DNA from: Rhizobium sp. PP-CC-3A-592
GTDB lineage: Bacteria; Pseudomonadota; Alphaproteobacteria; Rhizobiales; Rhizobiaceae
DNA length: 64,000 nucleotides
Reading direction: 5' to 3'
NCBI RefSeq assembly: GCF_003217095.1
Contig: NZ_QJSR01000004.1
Coordinates: forward strand, 310,001 to 374,000
Below, one piece after another: positions 17,701 through 27,070 of the stretch; position 1 is the first letter of the stretch, and every line of letters starts with the position of its first letter. The translations under genes and the position numbers were made by a program. The notes beneath the pieces are model-generated. The model was given only the letters and a program-made list of their open reading frames with translations. It was not told the DNA's origin and did not search any database.

Positions 17701-19541
17701 TGTCGCGCCAGATCCGCCTCATCGGCGCCTTCGACCACCGCGACATCATCATCGATCCCGACCCCGACATCGCCGCATCCTTTGCCGAGCGCGAGCGGCT
17801 GTTCGCTTTGACACGCTCCAGCTGGCAGGATTACGACCGCTCCGTGCTGTCGAAGGGTGGCATGATCATTCCACGGACGGAAAAATCGGTGAAGCTGACA
17901 CCGGAAGCGGCGGCCGCCATCGGGCTCGAGAAGACCCAGGCGACGCCCTTCGAGATCATGACGGCCATCCTGAAGACGCGCGTCGACCTGCTCTGGTTCG
18001 GCGGCATCGGCACCTATGTGCGTGGCCCGACCGAGAACGACGCCGATGTCGGCGACCGGGCGAACGACCCGATCCGCATCACGGCGGACGAGGTCGGTGC
18101 GCGCGTCATCGGCGAAGGCGCCAATCTTGGCGTCACGCAGCGCGGGCGCATTGCCTTCGGCCTTGCCGGCGGCCGCTGCAACTCGGATGCCATCGACAAT
18201 TCGGCCGGCGTCAATTCCTCCGACGTCGAGGTCAATATCAAGATCGCGCTGGCCTCCGCCATGCGCGACGGCCGCCTGACGCGCGCCAAGCGCAACACGC
18301 TGCTGGCGTCGATGACCGACGAAGTCGCGTCTCTCGTCCTGCACAACAACTACCAGCAGTCCCTCGCCATCTCGCTGACCGAGATGCAAGGCGCTGCCAA
18401 CCGCACCTCGCTCACCCGGCTGATGACGCGGCTGGAGGCGGAAGGGCTCTTGAACCGCAAGGTCGAGGTTCTGCCGAACGACAGTGCGCTCAGCGAGCGC
18501 TACCAGTCCGGCAAGGCCGTGACCCGGGCCGAAATCGGCGTCCTGCTCTCCTATGCCAAGATCGTGCTCTTCGACGAGATCATCGACAGCGATTTGCCGG
18601 ACGATCCCTATTTCCACGAAACGCTGATCGGCTACTTCCCGGGCAAGATGCAGAAGGCGCATCAGGGCGACATCGAGACCCATCGCCTACGGCGCGAGAT
18701 CATCGCCACGCTGCTCTGCAACGACGTGATCAACCGCGGCGGCCCGGCCTTCATCTCGACCATGATCGACCAGACGGGCTTCCTGCCGGCCGATGTGGTG
18801 AAGGCCGCCGTGCTGACGCGCGACGGCTACGACCTGCCGCGCCTTTACCGTGCCATCGACGCACTCGACAACATGGTGCCCGGCACGGTGCAGAACGAGC
18901 TCTACCAAGATGTCGGCCGCATCTTCGCGATCGTCACCGAGCGCACGCTGCGAACCCGGGCCAGCACCGGCCCTCTGGGTCAGGCGATCGACAAGCTGCG
19001 CAAGGCGCTGGAGAAACTGACCACGGCCGCACACGGCGCCGTGCCGGAGGAGGCGGTGACGGAGATCGAGGCCCGCGCTGCTGCCCTTATCGAAAAGGGC
19101 GTTCCGGAAGCGTTGGCGCAGGATATCGCGCGCCTGTTCCTCATCACCCTCGTGCCGGAGATCATGCAGATCTCCTCGGTTGCGGGAACGTCGCTTGCCC
19201 GCACCGCACAGAGCTACTTCGCGGTGACGCAGAGCCTCAAGGTCGGCCGGCTGCTGGCCTCAGCCGAGCGCATCATCACCACCGACCCTTACGAGGCCAT
19301 GGCACTCGCCCGCAGCACCAGCGATATCGCCGATGCCCGCCGCGCCATTACCATCGCCGCTCTTACGCAGCGCAAAGGCGAGAAGGAACCGGTGCTCGCC
19401 TGGCAGGAAGGCGACGCCGACCGCTTCAACCGCGTCGTGACGCAGCTGGCACAGATGACGGAGAAGGGTGAGACGACGCTCGCCAAGATCACCGTGGCGG
19501 CAGGCCTCCTGAGCGATCTGGCCGAAGACAGGGCCCGGTGA
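14718..19541 (+). CDS. NAD-specific glutamate dehydrogenase, giant (about 180 kDa) class
   Basis: 1,607 residues, the size of the 180-kDa class. It deaminates glutamate to 2-oxoglutarate and ammonia with NAD, a catabolic role in the cytoplasm. The N-terminal third (about 1-700) is the regulatory region with ACT-like segments. The catalytic domain starts near residue 760 with [20 protein letters not shown] and continues through [20 protein letters not shown], holding the substrate-binding Lys. A dinucleotide-binding segment ([16 protein letters not shown]) and an extended C-terminal helical domain follow. ATG 14718 is preceded by GGAGGA with a 7-nt gap. The stop overlaps the next start (TGATG), so the downstream transporter is translationally coupled. 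Confidence 0.96.
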   Translation: [1607 protein letters not shown]

Positions 19542-20965
19542 TGGCGGAGACGGTGGAGGGGGCACCCGCGCAGGCAAGCCCAGACCGGGCAAGACGGGGG
19601 CAAACCGGCCGCGCGGGTCTCTGGGGCTGGATGCTGTTCGATCTGGCGGCGCAGCCCTTCTTCACCGTCGTCATCACCTTCATCTTCGGCCCCTATTTCG
19701 TCTCCCGCCTGACGGACGATCCGGCAGCGGGCCAGGCGATGTGGGGCTATACGCTCACCGTCTCGGGCCTCATCATCGCGGTGATGTCGCCGATCCTCGG
19801 ATCTCTGGCGGACGCGACGGGCGCGCGAAAGCCATGGATCGCCGGCTTCGCGGTCGTCAAGATCGCGGCCCTGTCGGCCCTCTGGTTTGCGGTTCCGGGG
19901 TCTCCGCTGATCCTGCCCTTCGCCTGCATCGTCCTGGCGTCGATTGCAGCCGAGTTTTCCATCGTCTTCAACGACAGCATGATGCCGCGGCTGGTGCCGC
20001 CGGAGGACACCGGCCGGATCTCCAACATCGCCTGGGGCATCGGCTATCTCGGCGGCATGATCGTGCTGATCGCCGTCGTGGCCCTTCTCGCCGGCAGTCC
20101 GGAGACGGGCCTGACGGCGCTCGGCATCGCCCCGCTCTTCGGCCTCGACCCCGCAACCGGCGCCGATGCCCGCATCACCGGACCGCTGGCCGCCGCCTGG
20201 TACGCGCTCTTCATCCTGCCGATGTTCCTGTTCACACCGGATGCGCCGAAGACGACGATATCAGCAAGCCGGGCGATCGCGGAGGGCCTGGCGGACCTGA
20301 AGAGCGCAGTCCTCGGCCTCCGCCAACGACGCGGCATCCTCAAATTTCTGATCGCCCGGATGATCTTCCAGGACGGTGTTAACGGGCTCTTGGCATTGGG
20401 TGGAACCTTTGCCGCTGGCATGTTCGCGTGGCGGACGCTCGAACTCGGCCTCTACGGCATCGTCCTCAACGTCGTGGCGGTCGTCGGCTGCCTGTTCGCA
20501 AGCCGGCTCGATACCGCGCTCGGCTCGAAAGCCATCGTCATTCTCAGTCTCGGAAGCCTGATCGTCGCCACCATTGGAATCGTCTCGACCGGCCCCGGCT
20601 TTACGCTGTTCGGGCTGGTGCAACTCTCGACAGCCGATAGTGGCGGCCTGTTCGGCACGGCAGCGGAAAAGGCCTATATCCTTTTCGGCCTGCTGATCGG
20701 CATCGCCTTCGGACCTGTTCAGGCCTCTGCCCGCTCCTACCTCGCCCGCAGCGTCGCACCGGAAGAGGCTGGCCGCTATTTCGGCCTCTACGCGCTGTCG
20801 GGCCGGGCAACCTCTTTCCTGGCGCCCGCCAGCGTCGCGACCCTGACGCTTGCAACCGGTTCCGTGCGGGTCGGCATGATGGCGCTGATCGCGTTCCTCG
20901 TCATCGGGCTCCTGATACTCCTGACGACGCCGTATCCGGCCGACAAGGGCGACCGGATAGGGTAG
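19541..20965 (+). CDS. UMF1/Atg22-type MFS transporter
   Basis: 474 residues with 12 hydrophobic segments. WGWMLFDLAAQPFFTVVITFIFGPYF at the start and the FAxxVADDP-like spacing, then SPILGSLADATGARKPWI in loop 2-3, mark the UMF1 branch of the MFS, related to yeast Atg22, a vacuolar amino-acid exporter. The substrate in bacteria is not established. The start overlaps the glutamate dehydrogenase stop by one base (TGATG), which supports co-expression. A role in amino-acid export or uptake linked to glutamate catabolism is only inferred from that coupling. Confidence 0.85.
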   Translation: MAETVEGAPAQASPDRARRGQTGRAGLWGWMLFDLAAQPFFTVVITFIFGPYFVSRLTDDPAAGQAMWGYTLTVSGLIIAVMSPILGSLADATGARKPWIAGFAVVKIAALSALWFAVPGSPLILPFACIVLASIAAEFSIVFNDSMMPRLVPPEDTGRISNIAWGIGYLGGMIVLIAVVALLAGSPETGLTALGIAPLFGLDPATGADARITGPLAAAWYALFILPMFLFTPDAPKTTISASRAIAEGLADLKSAVLGLRQRRGILKFLIARMIFQDGVNGLLALGGTFAAGMFAWRTLELGLYGIVLNVVAVVGCLFASRLDTALGSKAIVILSLGSLIVATIGIVSTGPGFTLFGLVQLSTADSGGLFGTAAEKAYILFGLLIGIAFGPVQASARSYLARSVAPEEAGRYFGLYALSGRATSFLAPASVATLTLATGSVRVGMMALIAFLVIGLLILLTTPYPADKGDRIG

Positions 20966-20986
20966 GATTTTTCGGCCTGTTACGGC

Positions 20987-22600
20987 TTAGTGCCGGAAAT
21001 GGCGCATGCCCGTGAAGACCATGGCAACGCCCGCCTCATCGGCCGCGGCGATCACTTCCTCGTCGCGCATCGAGCCGCCCGGCTGGATGACGGCGGTCGC
21101 ACCGGCCGCAACGGCGGACAGAAGACCATCGGCAAACGGCAGGAAGGCTTCGGACGCCACGGCCGAGCCGATCGTCAGCGGCTTATCGAGCCCCAGCGCC
21201 CGCGCGGCCTCCTCGGCCTTGATGGCGGCGATGCGAACCGAATCGACACGGCTCATCTGCCCGGCACCGATGCCGACCGTCTGCCCATCCTTGGCATAGA
21301 CGACGGCATTCGACTTCACATGCTTTGCGACCTTGAAGGCGAACTTCATGTCGATGAGTTCCTGCGCCGTCGGCGCGCGACGGGTGACGACCTTGAGGTC
21401 GAGATCCTCGACCATGCCATTGTCGCGCGTCTGCACAAGAAGACCGCCGGCCACCGTCTTGGCGGACAGGCCGGGCAGGCACGGGTCGGGCAGGGCGCCG
21501 GTGACGAGCAGCCGGAGATTGGCCTTGCGGGCGATGATCGCCTTCGCCTCGTCGCTGACGGACGGCGCGATGATGACCTCGGTGAACAGCTTGACGATCT
21601 CTTCCGCCGTCGCACCGTCCAGTTCCTGGTTGAGCGCGATGATGCCGCCGAAGGCCGAGGTGCTGTCGCAGGCCAGCGCGCGCCGATAGGCATCCACGAG
21701 CGTCGTCGCCGTCGCCACGCCGCAGGGGTTGGCATGCTTGATGATGGCGCAGGCAGGGGCCGCTTCCGGCGGAAACTCGGCCACCAGCTCGAACGCCGCA
21801 TCCGTGTCGTTGATGTTGTTGTAGGAAAGCTGCTTGCCCTGCAGCAGCGTCGCCGTGGCGACGCCCGGGCGGTTCTCGCCGGTGACGTAGAAGGCCGCCT
21901 TCTGGTGAGGGTTCTCGCCGTAGCGCATTTCTTCCTTCAGCACGCCGCCGATCGCGCGATGCCGCGGCATCGGCGTGTCCAGCACCTCGGCAAACCAGCC
22001 CGAGATCGCCGTGTCGTAGGCCGCCGTCCGCGCATAGGCCTTGGCGGCCATCTGGCGCCGGAAGGCGAACGTCGTCGCGGCATCGTCGCCGAGCTGCGCG
22101 ATCAGCATGTCATAGTCGGAAGGGTCGGTGATGACGGTGACATAGGCGTGGTTCTTCGCGGCAGCACGGATCATGGCCGGGCCGCCGATATCGATATTCT
22201 CGACCGTCGTCGGATAATCCCCGCCCTTGGCACGCACATCCTCGAACGGATAGAGGTTGATGACCGCGAGATCGATCGCAGCGATCCCATGGGTCTCCAT
22301 GGCCGCGACATGTTCGGCATCGTCGCGGATCGCGAGCAAACCGCCATGGACGCCAGGATGCAGCGTTTTCACGCGGCCGTCCATGACTTCGGGAAAGCCC
22401 GTCAGCTCGGACACGTCGCGCACCGGCAGGCCGGCTTCCGACAATGTCTTGTGCGTGCCGCCGGTCGAGACGAGCGCCACGCCCTTTTCATGCAGAGCAC
22501 GGGCAAGCTCGACGATGCCGCTCTTGTCGGACACGGAGAGAAGGGCTGTGCGCAGGGCAACGCGGTCGGGGGCGGGAATGTTCTTGGAGGCAACGGCCAT
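20987..22600 (-). CDS. purH: Bifunctional AICAR formyltransferase / IMP cyclohydrolase
   Basis: 537 residues. It performs the last two steps of de novo IMP synthesis. The N-terminal IMP cyclohydrolase domain (about 1-200) carries [21 protein letters not shown] and [17 protein letters not shown]-like sequence ([15 protein letters not shown]). The C-terminal formyltransferase domain has the catalytic Lys288-His289 in IIKHANPCG and ends with [20 protein letters not shown]. It is convergent with the UMF1 transporter gene at only 21 nt and follows the heparinase-like gene by 187 nt on the same strand, so it probably has its own promoter in that gap. Confidence 0.97.
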   Translation of the reverse strand: MAVASKNIPAPDRVALRTALLSVSDKSGIVELARALHEKGVALVSTGGTHKTLSEAGLPVRDVSELTGFPEVMDGRVKTLHPGVHGGLLAIRDDAEHVAAMETHGIAAIDLAVINLYPFEDVRAKGGDYPTTVENIDIGGPAMIRAAAKNHAYVTVITDPSDYDMLIAQLGDDAATTFAFRRQMAAKAYARTAAYDTAISGWFAEVLDTPMPRHRAIGGVLKEEMRYGENPHQKAAFYVTGENRPGVATATLLQGKQLSYNNINDTDAAFELVAEFPPEAAPACAIIKHANPCGVATATTLVDAYRRALACDSTSAFGGIIALNQELDGATAEEIVKLFTEVIIAPSVSDEAKAIIARKANLRLLVTGALPDPCLPGLSAKTVAGGLLVQTRDNGMVEDLDLKVVTRRAPTAQELIDMKFAFKVAKHVKSNAVVYAKDGQTVGIGAGQMSRVDSVRIAAIKAEEAARALGLDKPLTIGSAVASEAFLPFADGLLSAVAAGATAVIQPGGSMRDEEVIAAADEAGVAMVFTGMRHFRH

Positions 22601-22787
22601 GACAGGCTCCTAGCAAGGAAGAAGGGGCGAGGACGGGCAGGCAAGCCGGAGGGGCATGCGAAAGCCCGGCCGGCCGGATGCCGCTGCCGTTAGCACAGCT
22701 GGCGCCGGGAAGGAACCGCACCGGTCTACGGCCCACTGTCATTTCACCCGAATCCTCGAGGCTTCCTCTTGCTTTCGGGCACGGAGG

Positions 22788-24470
22788 TCACGTTCGCCGG
22801 GAAAGAATCCACTGGATTTCGGGCTGCTCTCCGGCAGAAAAACCGATCGTCAGCATCTGGGTCTTCCGCAGGCCCGAAGGGTCGGCAAAAAAGATATCCT
22901 CCTCCACCGCGATCGCACCATCACGGCAGGTCAGCACCCAGCCATCGCCGTCCGGCGCGACCAGCTTGACCTCATGCGCATCCGCCTGTCGCAGGCTGAT
23001 GGCGGGGTGGATATGGAAGCGCGCAACCGCGGTCGCCGTATGTGCAGGATCGGGATCCGCCCCATCCTCCGTCACCAGCCGGTCGCGACCACGCAGGGTC
23101 GTGCCCGTGGCATTGAGGCTCAGATCTCGCTCATGCATGAGATTGAAGGCACCGGCATAGCCGTTGTGGCGCGCGACCACGCTGTCGCCGCCTTCACTGG
23201 GCGAATGCGTCACCGAGACCTCCGTCACGCCGCCGGTGATGATCGTCCCCAGAAAGCGCGAGGTCGAAAGCCGGGCCGACGAGCGATCCTCGACGGTAAC
23301 CGTGGAATGTGCCGCCGTGACCCTGGCCATCTGGCGAAACCGCTCGCCGGCAAAGCGCGGCGCGCCGGAATTGATGATGAACCGATGACGGCCGGAAGAC
23401 AACTCGAACGAAAGACACCCGGCATGCGCCTCTCGCGAGAGGGCAGCCGAGAGTGGACAGCCTGTGTCCATGATGACAACGACATCCTTTGCCGCCAGCC
23501 GCTCGTACTGGCTGTCCGGCAGGCCCTTGAACGGCTGACCGGCCGTCTCGTCATAGCGCAGCACCGACATCAGTTCGTTTGCCTGCGCGGACGTTGCGCC
23601 ATTGAACAGCGCCAGCTCGCCGCCCTGATGGCGAAAGAAGCGCAGGGCTGGAAACATGCGGTCGATGGATGGGATCAGCTTTACAGGAACGTCGTGACCG
23701 AGATTGACATAGGTCTGGCGCAGCGGCAGCAGGTCGAGAAGGAGATCGAGCGCGACGCGCGGATTGCGCGAGGCATGGCCGCCATCGGGGAGGATCTGGC
23801 GATCGAGTTCGTCGTCGAGATGGCGCGCAGCCCGACGGATGGCCGAACCCGAGGCGGGCATGGAGACCGTCGCGAAGGCGATAGCGATCCGGACCTGGAG
23901 CCGTCCCTCGCCATCCGGCACCGCATTGGCGACATGCCGAAGGTAGCGCACATGCACCGCGAGGCTCTTCAGAAACCGGCGATAGAACACGTGATCCGCC
24001 TGCTTGAGAATCACCGGGGAATGGGAGAGCCACGCGATCAAGCGCTGTGCCGCGACATCCGGCTCCCAGGCGATGCCCTTGATGCCACGGCCATGCGTGG
24101 CCAGCCAGCGGCTGACGAGCTGGCGCGCGCGGGAAAGATCGTCTTCCTCCGTCAGCGCCCTTATGTGACGCGCCCAGCTGAACGTGTGCAGCCGGATCGC
24201 AAATTCACGCGAGGGAAGATCCACTTCGAAGGGCGATTCGCCATCCGTTTCCAGAATGCGTCCGGCAAGCGGAAAGCGCCCGGCAACGATCTCGCTGGCG
24301 ATATGGGGGTCGATAACCCTGAGGTCCGTCGGCGCGACGATCAGCCGGTCGGGCGTCGTGCCGGAGAAGCGGATGAACGACATGCGACCGAGCACGAGGC
24401 GGCGCGACAGGCGCCACCAGGCTTCCCGAGTGTAGAGAGAGATCAGCCGTCGACTGTCCGACATCCGCAT
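22788..24470 (-). CDS. Heparinase II/III-like protein
   Basis: About 560 residues. It has an N-terminal alpha/alpha toroid (WARHIRAL, GIAWEPDVAAQRLIAWLSH, DGGHASRNPRVALDLL) and a C-terminal beta-sandwich Hepar_II_III domain (about 330-545; HRFIINSGAPR, AAHSTVTVEDRSS). Family members are polysaccharide lyases, but many alphaproteobacterial copies are uncharacterised and lie, as here, near purH and an rsmB-type gene. No signal peptide is evident, which argues against secretion. The start is uncertain: ATG at 24494, 24470 or 24464; 24470 is a compromise. Substrate unknown; uronic-acid polymers are the family precedent. Confidence 0.85.
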   Translation of the reverse strand: MRMSDSRRLISLYTREAWWRLSRRLVLGRMSFIRFSGTTPDRLIVAPTDLRVIDPHIASEIVAGRFPLAGRILETDGESPFEVDLPSREFAIRLHTFSWARHIRALTEEDDLSRARQLVSRWLATHGRGIKGIAWEPDVAAQRLIAWLSHSPVILKQADHVFYRRFLKSLAVHVRYLRHVANAVPDGEGRLQVRIAIAFATVSMPASGSAIRRAARHLDDELDRQILPDGGHASRNPRVALDLLLDLLPLRQTYVNLGHDVPVKLIPSIDRMFPALRFFRHQGGELALFNGATSAQANELMSVLRYDETAGQPFKGLPDSQYERLAAKDVVVIMDTGCPLSAALSREAHAGCLSFELSSGRHRFIINSGAPRFAGERFRQMARVTAAHSTVTVEDRSSARLSTSRFLGTIITGGVTEVSVTHSPSEGGDSVVARHNGYAGAFNLMHERDLSLNATGTTLRGRDRLVTEDGADPDPAHTATAVARFHIHPAISLRQADAHEVKLVAPDGDGWVLTCRDGAIAVEEDIFFADPSGLRKTQMLTIGFSAGEQPEIQWILSRRT

Positions 24471-24606
24471 GAATGAAATGAAGCCCCACCCCATCCCGAC
24501 GGCACGCCGGAATGTTCACGATCGATAACACAGTGACGCGTTTTCCGGGTCAGCACCAGTGGATGACCGAGGGAAGGCGAGCGGTCAAGGTTTGGAAACT
24601 CTTTCC

Positions 24607-25983
24607 TTACAACGATCTACGCAGGACTGTGGCATAAAAGCCGTCCAGCCCGCCGGCAAATCCCGGCTGCGGAGCCAGCATGGCAGGCGTCGTGCGCAGT
24701 TCCCCGAGGGGCGTAATGGCATCCTCCAGACCCGGAAAAGCATGGGGATCGACCGGAACACGCTCGCATCCGCCGTTTGCAACGACACGTGCGACCACCG
24801 CTTCACCCTCGGCCGGATCAAGCGAGCAGTTGGAGAAAACCACCAGCCCACCGGGCTTGACGACCGTCAAAGCATGACGCAGCAGTCTCTCCTGAAGGCC
24901 CGCAAGCTTGGTGATGTCCTCCGGACCCTTGGTGTAGGGGACATCCGGATGGCGGCGGATCGTACCGGTCGAGGAACAGGGCGCATCGAGCAGCGCGGCA
25001 TCGAACAGCGTCTCCGGCCGGAAGTCCGCCATGTTGCATTCCAGCGTTTCGGCTGTCAGGCCGAGCCGTTCGAGATTGCCGTTCAGCCGCTTCAGCCGGC
25101 TGGCGGACTGGTCGAGCGCCGTCACCTCAGCCCCCGCACCGATCAGCTGCGCCGTCTTGCCCCCGGGGGCCGCACAGAGATCCACGACCCGCTGGCCGCG
25201 GATGTCGCCGAAAAGTCGCGCCGGCAGCGAGGCTGCGGCATCCTGCACCCACCATTCGCCATCATCGAATCCGTCGAGCGCCGAGACCGCGCCCTGGAAC
25301 GATGCAAGGCGAACGCTCCCTGTCGGAAGCACGATACCTCCGAGGCGCTGCGCCCAAGCTTCCGGATCGGACTTTACCGTGATGTCGATGGCCGCCGGCT
25401 CCAGAAGCGCATCCGCGATGCGCTGGGCATGATCCTGCCCATAGGTGGAGACGAGCCTTGCCATGTACCAGTCGGGAAGGGATGGGGTCGTTTCGGCAGC
25501 GATTCGAAGGAGATCATCCTTTTCGCGCGACAGCCGGCGCAGGACCGCATTGGTCAGGCTCGCAAAGCGTCGATTGCGTGGATCGGCATTGGCCTGTTCC
25601 ACAGCAAGGTCCACGGCCGAGTGATCGGGAATATCGAGATAGACGATCTGCGTTGCCGCGACGACGAGCTGGTGATGCAAGGCCCGCGCACCGTCCGGCA
25701 GAGGCGTCTTCAGGAGCTGGTCGAGCATGGCCTCGATGCGGGGAAGATGCCGCAATGCCGTGTGGAGAATGGCTTTGACGAGCGTCCGATCGATATCGGA
25801 CAGCTGACGGTAAGCCGGATTCCCGCCGATCGGATCAAGCATGCCATCCAGCGAGATCTTCTTCTCGATCACCGCACCGAGCAACTTTGCTGCCGCCTGC
25901 CGCGCAACGAGGCCGGGCTTCTGAGGCCCGGGAGCTGGCTTTGGAGATCGTTGCGTCGCCGAATCGTTCTTTGTCTTCGTCAT
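24607..25983 (-). CDS. rsmB: RsmB/NOP-family rRNA (cytosine-5) methyltransferase
   Basis: 458 residues from ATG 25983. An N-terminal NusB-like RNA-binding domain (about 25-165, ARQAAAKLL...) is followed by a SAM-dependent Rossmann domain with VVDLCAAPGGKTAQLI (SAM site), LLDAPCSSTGTIRRHPD (motif IV Cys) and VVFSNCSLDPAEGE (motif VI Cys). This two-cysteine layout is that of m5C methyltransferases; the domain order matches RsmB, which methylates C967 of 16S rRNA. The start overlaps the htpX stop (TGATG), so the two are translationally coupled; a second ATG lies three codons upstream. Confidence 0.9.
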   Translation of the reverse strand: MTKTKNDSATQRSPKPAPGPQKPGLVARQAAAKLLGAVIEKKISLDGMLDPIGGNPAYRQLSDIDRTLVKAILHTALRHLPRIEAMLDQLLKTPLPDGARALHHQLVVAATQIVYLDIPDHSAVDLAVEQANADPRNRRFASLTNAVLRRLSREKDDLLRIAAETTPSLPDWYMARLVSTYGQDHAQRIADALLEPAAIDITVKSDPEAWAQRLGGIVLPTGSVRLASFQGAVSALDGFDDGEWWVQDAAASLPARLFGDIRGQRVVDLCAAPGGKTAQLIGAGAEVTALDQSASRLKRLNGNLERLGLTAETLECNMADFRPETLFDAALLDAPCSSTGTIRRHPDVPYTKGPEDITKLAGLQERLLRHALTVVKPGGLVVFSNCSLDPAEGEAVVARVVANGGCERVPVDPHAFPGLEDAITPLGELRTTPAMLAPQPGFAGGLDGFYATVLRRSL

Positions 25984-26942
25984 CAAGACCACGGGCCCTT
26001 TGGAGGTTCGGAGCGATCACGCCCCCAACCTGTGCGGGGCACGGAACGCGTCTTGCGCGTCGCCGTAGCAGGCTGAGCCGTGCGCGTCGAGGGCCGCGAA
26101 AAGCTGGCGGCCATGTCTTCGAGAGCCGCGATACGGTTTTCCGTCGCGGGATGCGTCGAAAACAGGTTGTCCATCCGCTCGCCGGAGAGCGGGTTAATGA
26201 TGAACATATGCGCCGTCGCCGGATTGCGCTCCGCCGTGGCGTTGGGCACTTGGTACGCGGCGCCGGCAATCTTGCGCAAGGCGGAGGCGAGGGCGAGCGG
26301 CTGCCCGCAAATTTCGGCACCACGACGGTCCGCCGAATATTCCCGCGTCCGGCTCACTGCCATCTGCACCATCATGGCGGCAAACGGTGCGATGATCATC
26401 GCGGCCAGCGTTCCGATAAAGCCGAGCGGATTGTTGTTTTCGCGATTGCCGCCAAAGAAGAAGGCAAAGTTTCCGAGCATGGAAATCGCACCCGCCAGCG
26501 TCGCCGTCAGCGTCATTGTCAGCGTATCCCGGTTCTGCACATGGGCCAGCTCATGCGCCATCACGCCCGCCACTTCATCATAGGTCAGCGCCTGCAGAAG
26601 CCCGGTGGAGGCGGCCACGGCGGCGTTTTGTGGATTGCGACCCGTTGCGAACGCGTTCGGCTGCGGATTGTTGATCACGTAAACCCGCGGCATGGGCAGG
26701 CCGGCATTGGCCGCGAGGTCCCGCACGATGCCGTAATATTCCGGCGCGCTACGCTCATCGACTTCCTGCGCATCATACATGCGCAGCACAAGTCGATCCG
26801 AATTCCAATAGGAGAAGAAGTTCATGGCGATGGCGATGAGGAGGGCGACCATCATACCACCGCGACCGCCGATCAAAAGGCCGATGCCCATGAACAGCGC
26901 TGTCATGAAAGCCAGAAGCATGGCTGTGCGAATGAGGTTCAT
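25983..26942 (-). CDS. htpX: Membrane zinc protease HtpX
   Basis: 319 residues. It is an M48 metallopeptidase of the inner membrane that takes part in quality control of membrane proteins. Two N-terminal membrane segments (residues 6-24 and 27-45) precede the zinc motif [11 protein letters not shown] (His130, Glu131, His134). Two further hydrophobic stretches follow, and [11 protein letters not shown] supplies the third ligand Glu/Asp region. ATG 26942 is preceded by CGGAG on the minus strand and gives the canonical [10 protein letters not shown] start. The Arg/Pro/Ser-rich C-terminal tail of about 30 residues is variable in the family. A parS site lies 37 nt upstream of the start. Confidence 0.96.
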   Translation of the reverse strand: MNLIRTAMLLAFMTALFMGIGLLIGGRGGMMVALLIAIAMNFFSYWNSDRLVLRMYDAQEVDERSAPEYYGIVRDLAANAGLPMPRVYVINNPQPNAFATGRNPQNAAVAASTGLLQALTYDEVAGVMAHELAHVQNRDTLTMTLTATLAGAISMLGNFAFFFGGNRENNNPLGFIGTLAAMIIAPFAAMMVQMAVSRTREYSADRRGAEICGQPLALASALRKIAGAAYQVPNATAERNPATAHMFIINPLSGERMDNLFSTHPATENRIAALEDMAASFSRPSTRTAQPATATRKTRSVPRTGWGRDRSEPPKGPWS

Positions 26943-26978
26943 GCGCATCTCCGAAAGCAAAAGGTGCATTTTCGGCGG

Positions 26979-26994
26979 CGTTTCACGTGAATCA
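26979..26994. promoter_or_regulatory. parS: parS centromere site 2 (14/16)
   Basis: CGTTTCACGTGAATCA, mismatches at positions 1 and 14 of the consensus. It sits between the divergent htpX and DUF1674 genes, so ParB bound here could also affect their promoters. Confidence 0.8.
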
Positions 26995-27070
26995 TCGTGG
27001 GATTGCCGCGTTTCCCCCTATATGATGGTGCGCAGATGCCACGGATTCAACGGCCTAGTGAGGTCATACA

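Noticed and set aside
14943-18683. Very long open frame (about 1,246 codons) on the minus strand opposite the glutamate dehydrogenase
   Set aside because: It is fully antisense to a clear conserved gene. Long antisense frames arise from high GC at codon position three, and the peptide shows no family motif.
20990-22693. Open frame on the plus strand opposite purH
   Set aside because: Antisense shadow; Arg/His-rich translation with no domain, and purH is unambiguous.
22656-26076. Two long plus-strand frames opposite the heparinase-like and rsmB genes
   Set aside because: Same reason: shadows of conserved minus-strand genes with no recognisable motifs.
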